Origin: Deltaproteobacteria bacterium
Lineage (GTDB): Bacteria; Myxococcota_A; UBA9160; UBA6930
Direction: 5' to 3'
DNA length: 64,000 nt
Assembly (NCBI GenBank): GCA_029261795.1
Contig: JAJDAP010000051.1
Location: forward strand, 25,031 to 89,030
The notes under the pieces were generated by a model. The model ran no database searches, was not told where the DNA came from, and saw only the letters and a list, made by a program, of their open reading frames with translations. This document shows positions 58,823-64,000 of this stretch, piece after piece. The translations under genes and the position numbers were made by a program. Numbering within the stretch: the first letter of the stretch is position 1; every line of letters begins with the position of its first letter.

Positions 58823-60816
58823 TTGATACGACCCTCACTAGACACCTTCCTGCGCCACGAACGAGGACGTCTCGCAGTAGCGATCGGTGTGCTCCTCCTG
58901 TCTGGAATGTCAGGGAGCTGCCAGGCTGCTGATGCCGTGCCTCGCCGCGTCGTGCTCGTGACCGTCGATACCTTGCGTGCGGATCACGTCGGGAGTTACG
59001 GCGGCATTTCGGACGCTACGCCCCATATCGACGCGGTGGCTGCGGCGGGCGTCCGCTTCGACATGACGTTCTCCCCCGCCCCACTCACGCTTCCCGCACA
59101 TGCCACACTGCTGACGGGAATGGATCCGCCCGCGCACGGCGTCCATGACAATGCACGTTTCGACTTCCCGAGGATGCGCCGATCCTCGGCGAGCAGCTGC
59201 GCGACGCAGGCTTCTCCACCGCGGCGTTCGTCGGTGCCGTGGTGTTGGACCGAAGTTATGGCCTCGCCCGGGGCTTCGACCACTACGACGATGCGGTTTC
59301 GGATCGATTCGCGGCGGGCGATGATGGCTTTGCGGAACGAACGGCCGACCGGGTCGTGGATGCAGCGCTCGCTTGGCTCGCAACGGCGGACGATCGTTTC
59401 TTTCTCTGGGTCCACCTTTTCGACCCCCACGCGAGCTACGACCCGCCTGCCCCGTACGCCGATCGCTACGCCACTCCCTACCTCGGCGAGATCGCGTTTG
59501 CCGATGCCCAGATCGGGCGGCTGCGTGCGGCGATCGAAGCCCGCTGGCCCGATGACGGCACGCTCACCATCGTCACGAGCGATCACGGCGAGAGCCTCGG
59601 CGAGCACTGGGAGTCATCCCACGCACTCACGCTCTACGACGCCACCCAGCGTGTCCCTCTCGCGATGTCAGGTCCGGGGTTGCCCCGAGGCCAGGTCGTC
59701 TCCTCGCTCGTGCGCCTGGCCGATGTCGCCCCCACCGTCTTGGCACTGCTCGGAATCGAACCCGCGCCGGGGCTGGACGGCGCGGACCTACGACCCCTGC
59801 TCGACGGCAGCGAGACGGAGGAACGACTGGCGTACCTGGAGACCCTGGTTCCCCATTTTGACTTCGAGATGAGCCCGCTCTATGGAATCAGGTCGCAGGA
59901 GTTCAAGTACATTCGGGCGCCTGAACCCGAGTTGTACGATATGCGCCGCGATCCCGCCGAGGTCCACAACCTGGGCGCCTTGCGGATCGAAGCAGAGCGC
60001 CTCGATCATGCGCTCTCGGAACGCCTGAAGGGCGGTCGCCCGATCGTGGCCAGCCAGATTCCTGACGAACAGCGCAAGGCCCAGCTCGAGAGCCTGGGCT
60101 ACGTGATGGACTCGCAAGGCCCAGACGGACTCGCGCTGGGGGAGGTCGGAGGCCTCGACCCCAAGCGGGGCGTGCCGTTGTTCACACTCGGACGGCGTGC
60201 CTCGCGATTCATCGACGCGGGTAGAGCCCCGGAAGCACTCGCGATGCTGCGTGAGTTCGAAGGGAACGGTCCGCTAGTCGAGATCATGCGGGCAGACGCG
60301 GCGAACCATGCGGGCGAGTTCGTGGCGGCAGAAGCGTTCGCGCGTTCGGCGTTGGCCAGCGACGAAGCAGACAGCGATGCCCTCTTCTTCCTCGCCAAGG
60401 CACTGGAAGGGCAACAGCGACTGGACGAGGCGGCCGAGCACTACGCCAAGGTCCTGGCCCTCGATCCCGAGCTCGCGGCTCCGGCAGTGGCCCTGGGAAG
60501 ACTGGCCGAAGCGAAGAATGACCGAGGCAAGGCACGCCTCTACTATTCGGAGGCACTGAGTGGTAGCGACGAAGCGGGCTGGCGCCTGGCCGCTTTGCTT
60601 CTGGAAGACGGCGACGCGGAAACGGCAGAGCGCCTGTTGGACCAGGTCGCACCCGAGGCGCAAGCTTCGCTTCCGGCGGCGCTTCGGCTCGTGCAGGCCG
60701 AGATGACCGCCCAGCGAACGAGCCAGGCCCTCACCCGGCTCGAGGCCGCGCTCGTCGCTCATCCCGGCGATCCGAATCTCAGAGCGCTCGAGCGAGCGCT
60801 TTCCGGGAGCCGCTGA
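58823..60816 (+). pseudogene. sulfatase-fold/TPR protein with a single-base frameshift
   Basis: Two frames together make one ~664-residue protein. 58823-~59150 encodes a signal-like N-terminus, VLVTVDTLRADHVGSYGG and PLTLPAHATLLTG. From about 59155 a different frame continues RLPEDAPILGEQL, DRSYGLARGFDHYDD, VHLFDPHASYDPP and VTSDHGESLGEHWE, then TPR repeats (about residues 480-660). One base appears lost near 59153. The sulfatase Cys/Ser-x-Pro-x-Arg motif is replaced by Thr-Leu-Pro-Ala-His, so it may be a phosphatase or transferase of this fold. TTG start. Real mutation or sequencing error cannot be told apart. Confidence 0.8.
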
Positions 60817-60823
60817 CAGCCGA

Positions 60824-60843
60824 GCTGTGGCCCGGGCCGCAGC
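60824..60843. terminator. GC-rich quasi-palindrome between convergent genes
   Basis: GCTGTGGCCCGGGCCGCAGC is self-complementary apart from one G-T wobble pair on each side. It fills most of the 30-base gap between the sulfatase and ADC-like stops. No T-run follows on either strand, so a role as terminator is only suggested. Confidence 0.3.
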
Positions 60844-60846
60844 CGA

Positions 60847-62853
60847 TCAGGGTGACGGCAACGTGATGCCCCGCCCGGTCCGGGATTGCAGCTGGACGCG
60901 AAGCCCCGGCAGGGATTCGCTGGTGAACAGGCCGTCCGATGTCGTCACCCCGCGCAGGCCGAGGACCGTCGCGATCGATTGTGAGGGGTAGCTCGGCAGG
61001 CGCACCTGGCCGCGAATCGGCCCGATCGCGCGGAGCGATTCGCCGACCACGGGTGTCGAGACCAGGCGCCGGACGACCGCGCGCCCTCGAAATGCGGTGC
61101 TCGGGAGCTGGAGGAGCGAGATTCGGGATCGGTCGATGGTCGAACGCACTGCGTGCTCCATCGCCGCGGGACTCGTCGCCGGGGCCTCCGCGATCGGGTC
61201 GCTGAACGAAATCCAAGCGACATCGGTATAGACGGCCTGTTGTCCGTCGTCGGCAGCGATGGGAAGTTGCGCGTCGACCCGCCAGCAAACGTCTTCTCCC
61301 GCTGTGGCATCCACCACATCGATCGTCGCGGCGGCAAGCCGGCGGCCCTCGACTTCCTGCCCGGTGATCGCCGCCGTGGCGCGGTTCGTATACTCGAAAG
61401 GCGCGACGAACGATGGCGTGACGGCGCCCTTCCTGCTGACAAGATCAACCGGGACCTGGAACGAGACCGAGACGTGTGCCGAGGCATCGAGCGAGCGCAA
61501 CAGGACCAGGCTGACCGTCGCATCCTTGGGCACCCTCACCCGCGACGCCTGCTCCCAGCCATCGAACCAATCGTCGACGAGTGCCTGCAGCCGCTCGACG
61601 CGAGCGGGCAGTTCGAGGACGGCGATTTCGGTCATGCCGTAGTCGAAGGGCGGCGCTTCGGCCTGGGTCGCAGTGCCCCGCGCGAGGTCATAATGGGCGG
61701 GCCGGCCCGCACCCTCACCCGGAAACGGAACGGGGGCCGCGTCCGGCGAGGCGAGCGGACGCAACCAGCCCGTGTTGCTGCGGCGCCAGCAATCCACGGC
61801 CCCCATGCCATATCGAACGTCGGCCACGATCTCCATTGGCCAGAGTGGGGCGAAACTCGAGACCCGGCGGCCGGCGTCGTCGGCCTCGACGCGTTCGGGA
61901 ATCAACCCGAGCTTCGAAACGATGGGTTGGGTCGCATGCTCGGCGATCCGCAGACGCAGGCCACCGGAAGGATCACCCAACATCATCCGCTCGATCCCTA
62001 ACAACTGGAAGGACCGCACGCGTTCGGTCTGCATCGTCGACCGCACCAGCGCCTGGTAGGACACCATGGTCGGCTCATCGACGTCGCGGAACTGTTGGAG
62101 CGTGGCCACGCTCGAGTTCAGCACCGGCGGGAAGCGCAGCATCGACGCCCAGCCGTCTGCTCCCAGTTCGACCGCCAGCTGAAGATCTTGCCACCAGACC
62201 CGCGGGTCGGCCCGCTCCCGGCCACCCCACGTCGCGGCCAGCGCGCGCAAGCCCTCCGTCCATCCCTTCATCGTGCCCGCCAGGATGGACTGCGGATCGA
62301 GCGCGGTTCGCATCACCTCGAGGATCGGCTCCTGCTGCTGAGGACCGGTCACGGTACTGGGTAGCGGCATCTGCATCCGGACCAGCGGGGCCGCCGCGCT
62401 GCCGGACCAATCCGCGGCCCAGGTCGGGAACTCGGCCATCGCTTTCGGCCATCCCCAGACCTGGCGGCCGGTTGCCAGACCGAGGGCGTCATCCAGGAAG
62501 ACGAAAGGCTGGGTCCAGGCCAGGCTCGCCTGCCCTCTGCCCTCGTGTTCCGATCGAGAGATCAACGGGATCGAGAAGGCCAGTTCGTGTTGCGAGAGCC
62601 AGGTCTCGTCGCTCTCGGACGCGAGATGCGGGTGGGTCGCGACGATGACCAATACGAACGGTGCGGACGGCCGGAAGTGAGCGACCTCGTCGGGCAGCGA
62701 GCCGCCCGGGGAGAGATACGCTTCGACGAACTTCGCGAGTGTCGCGGGATCCGCAGCCACGGGCAGATAGCGCATCGACAGATTCGAGGAGACGAACGGC
62801 GGCTCCAGAAAGAGGGGCGCAGCGCCAGCGAGTGGACGGAAGAACGGGAGCAT
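60847..62853 (-). CDS. tandem acetoacetate-decarboxylase-like protein
   Basis: A 668-residue protein with no signal peptide. The first half has an ADC-fold core ending in FVFLDDALGLATGRQVWGWPKAMAEF; GRxxxGWPK is where acetoacetate decarboxylase has its Schiff-base Lys, and that Lys is present. The second half repeats the pattern as FVAPFEYTNRATAAITGQEV then EGRRLAAATIDV, where the Lys position is Arg/Leu, so it looks inactive. ADC enzymes are ~250 residues, so this appears to be a duplication-fusion. The substrate is unknown. It lies 15 bases after an unrecognised gene on the same strand. Confidence 0.65.
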   Translation of the reverse strand: MLPFFRPLAGAAPLFLEPPFVSSNLSMRYLPVAADPATLAKFVEAYLSPGGSLPDEVAHFRPSAPFVLVIVATHPHLASESDETWLSQHELAFSIPLISRSEHEGRGQASLAWTQPFVFLDDALGLATGRQVWGWPKAMAEFPTWAADWSGSAAAPLVRMQMPLPSTVTGPQQQEPILEVMRTALDPQSILAGTMKGWTEGLRALAATWGGRERADPRVWWQDLQLAVELGADGWASMLRFPPVLNSSVATLQQFRDVDEPTMVSYQALVRSTMQTERVRSFQLLGIERMMLGDPSGGLRLRIAEHATQPIVSKLGLIPERVEADDAGRRVSSFAPLWPMEIVADVRYGMGAVDCWRRSNTGWLRPLASPDAAPVPFPGEGAGRPAHYDLARGTATQAEAPPFDYGMTEIAVLELPARVERLQALVDDWFDGWEQASRVRVPKDATVSLVLLRSLDASAHVSVSFQVPVDLVSRKGAVTPSFVAPFEYTNRATAAITGQEVEGRRLAAATIDVVDATAGEDVCWRVDAQLPIAADDGQQAVYTDVAWISFSDPIAEAPATSPAAMEHAVRSTIDRSRISLLQLPSTAFRGRAVVRRLVSTPVVGESLRAIGPIRGQVRLPSYPSQSIATVLGLRGVTTSDGLFTSESLPGLRVQLQSRTGRGITLPSP

Positions 62854-62868
62854 CGAGACCGGGCTCGG

Positions 62869-63501
62869 CTATCCACCACTCGCGACGGGTTCCGCCTTCG
62901 AGATCATCGCGATCGCGAGCGGGGTCCGGAACGGCCCTTCCACCGAGTAGACGTACGAGACGTAGTCCCCCGGCGGCGCCTGGAACACGTCCTCGAGACC
63001 GATCGCGAGTTGCCCGGGTTCGACCAGGTTCAGCGTCACCCGGAAGGCCTCGACGGGCTCGTCCGTCGCCAACCGGGTGGGCTGGGTCGCCCCGATCTTG
63101 GATTCCTCGATCCAGGCCGGAACCGCGATGACACGCGGGTCGCAGCACTCGGCTTCGGCGTCGGGCAGGAACACGACGCTGGGTACCGATTCGGATCGAG
63201 ATCCGGGCCAGCCGGGGAGTCCCCAACTCCAGGGCGCCAGCCCCGTCCAGATGTTGAGCCAGCTCTCGACGAGCCGCTTCCAATCCTCGAACAACTCTCC
63301 GCCCGTCGGCATGCCTTCCCGCGAGCCGTGCTTGCGCAATACGTCATTCCAGGTGCCTACGTGATCGACCCAGGCGTCCATGGGTGTCTTGGCCGCGCCA
63401 GCGGCCGTTCCCTTTTGTGCGGATGGCGCCGTCCGGGAAGGTGCTGCCGGCCCCACCTGTCCAAGCCCCCAGGGTCCGCCCAAGAACGGGATTTCAGCCA
63501 T
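62869..63501 (-). CDS. unrecognised protein, middle gene of the ADC-like cassette
   Basis: A 210-residue protein from ATG 63501, overlapping the upstream gene by 8 bases. The N-terminus is Gly/Pro/Ala-rich (FLGGPWGLGQVGPAAPSRTA) and then helical and Trp-rich (DAWVDHVGTWNDVLRKHG, LFEDWKRLVESWLNIWTG). The C-terminal half is strand-like: AFRVTLNLVEPGQLAIGLED and YVSYVYSVEGPFRTPLAI. No signal peptide or catalytic motif is visible and I do not recognise the family. Tight packing suggests it acts with the ADC-like protein. Confidence 0.6.
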   Translation of the reverse strand: MAEIPFLGGPWGLGQVGPAAPSRTAPSAQKGTAAGAAKTPMDAWVDHVGTWNDVLRKHGSREGMPTGGELFEDWKRLVESWLNIWTGLAPWSWGLPGWPGSRSESVPSVVFLPDAEAECCDPRVIAVPAWIEESKIGATQPTRLATDEPVEAFRVTLNLVEPGQLAIGLEDVFQAPPGDYVSYVYSVEGPFRTPLAIAMISKAEPVASGG

Positions 63502-64000
63502 CGTATTCTCCTTCTCCGCTCGGGCCCGGCAGCGGCGTCAGCGCCGCTGGGAGGGCTTTGCAGCCAACGCTCTTTTCGACCCAGTCTTCGGCCCAGTAGG
63601 CCATCAACGAAGGCACCATCGCATTCTGCACGTCGACGAACATGCGCGGCAGATCGAAGTTGGGGTGTCCGCTGTCGAGCGGCGTGAACCGTACGTTCTT
63701 GGTCGCCGTCACCCTCAACCAGCCATCACCGCACGGCTCCGCGCTCAGCATTCCGAAATCGACATCGATGCCGCCCTGGCGCTCGAGCCAGAGATCCTGG
63801 CTACGGATCGCGCGCTTGATCTGGTACTCCAACAGGATGGACTGGACGTTGCAAGCCGCATCGCGGCGCACCTGGAAGTTGCAATGCAGGATGTTGTCGA
63901 ACAGGTTCGACACGATGGCGTTGAAGCTGAGTTCGAACGATTCGTAGAACAAGCTGTCGAAGCTGTAGCCGGGCGGAGAGCTTCGAATCGGTGGTGGTGC
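63494..64000 (-). CDS. unrecognised protein, C-terminal part (5' end beyond window)
   Basis: The frame is open to base 64000 and gives the last 168 residues, beginning PPPIRSSPPGYSFDSLFYES. It continues FELSFNAIVSNLFDNILHCN and QVRRDAACNVQSILLEYQIK, then VDFGMLSAEPCGDGWLRVTA and DVQNAMVPSLMAYWAEDWVE. A TTG at 63952 could serve as an internal start, but the uninterrupted upstream frame argues that the gene begins outside. Three cysteines are spread through the region with no metal motif. It is the upstream member of the same leftward cassette. Confidence 0.6.
   Translation of the reverse strand, partial: APPPIRSSPPGYSFDSLFYESFELSFNAIVSNLFDNILHCNFQVRRDAACNVQSILLEYQIKRAIRSQDLWLERQGGIDVDFGMLSAEPCGDGWLRVTATKNVRFTPLDSGHPNFDLPRMFVDVQNAMVPSLMAYWAEDWVEKSVGCKALPAALTPLPGPSGEGEYDG

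Overview
The window is a dense, high-GC bacterial chromosome segment from a Gram-negative organism. It encodes a complete type II secretion system, an Mla-type outer-membrane lipid transport set and several lipoproteins. Gene order and family content suggest a deltaproteobacterial (Myxococcota/Desulfobacterota-like) lineage: gap-pgk-tpiA-secG ending in tRNA-Leu; an ArsR-methyltransferase fusion ahead of metH; MerR-TPR and sulfatase-TPR proteins; Asn/Asp-rich Cys-initiated repeats; and a Cys-hydrophobic-Arg C-terminal tail on a secreted cytochrome. I cannot place it more precisely. Most genes are packed with 1-14 base overlaps (ATGA, GTGA, TTGA), so starts are often GTG or TTG, and long runs are probably co-transcribed.

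Layout. 1-2770 (+): end of gap, then pgk, tpiA, secG and tRNA-Leu(GAG). 2797-2945: a short element bounded by perfect 24-base inverted repeats, lying between convergent gene blocks. 3031-12459 (-): dnaK, lon, an OmpA-like lipoprotein, glycerate 2-kinase, an ABC1/UbiB-type kinase, a flavin reductase, a DsbA/FrnE-like protein and a small membrane protein. 12983-25700 (+): gspC to gspN, a whole T2SS operon in which the secretin carries an added C-terminal SPOR-like domain. 25830-36913 (+): ArsR-methyltransferase, metH, HAD phosphatase, tldD/tldE, metallo-beta-lactamase-fold hydrolase, HEAT-repeat protein and a type III CoA-transferase. 37020-39709 (+): rubrerythrin, then an Fe-S/CCG protein and a DUF3501 protein. 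39716-43140 (-): DUF2203 protein, MlaD, MlaF, MlaE and a lipoprotein. 43228-45945 (+): a Maf-YggS fusion, proC and a DivIVA-like gene. A 37-base perfect hairpin (REP-like) follows at 45948-46024. 46040-54266 (+): MtfA-like peptidase, FmdB-like zinc ribbon, folD, gcvT, gcvH, gcvPA, gcvPB and an M48-TPR lipoprotein. 54263-55189 (-): MerR-TPR protein. 55453-60816 (+): a large secreted beta-propeller di-heme protein and a frameshifted sulfatase-TPR gene. 60847-64000 (-): a tandem acetoacetate-decarboxylase-like protein and two unrecognised genes, the last one cut by the window edge.

Functional links. folD with gcvT/H/PA/PB makes and interconverts one-carbon tetrahydrofolates from glycine, and metH uses the methyl-folate end of that pool; the ArsR-methyltransferase directly upstream of metH is probably tied to this pathway. 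dnaK and lon sit 17 bases apart and lead a proteostasis/envelope run. The T2SS could export signal-peptide proteins such as the di-heme beta-propeller protein.

The least conventional items are the Maf-YggS fusion, the tandem ADC-like protein with its unknown partners, the SPOR-tailed secretin, the propeller cytochrome with a putative sorting tail, the rubrerythrin/Fe-S/long-DUF3501 operon and the two strong inverted-repeat elements. All functional calls come from reading the sequence and from family knowledge; no database search was run.
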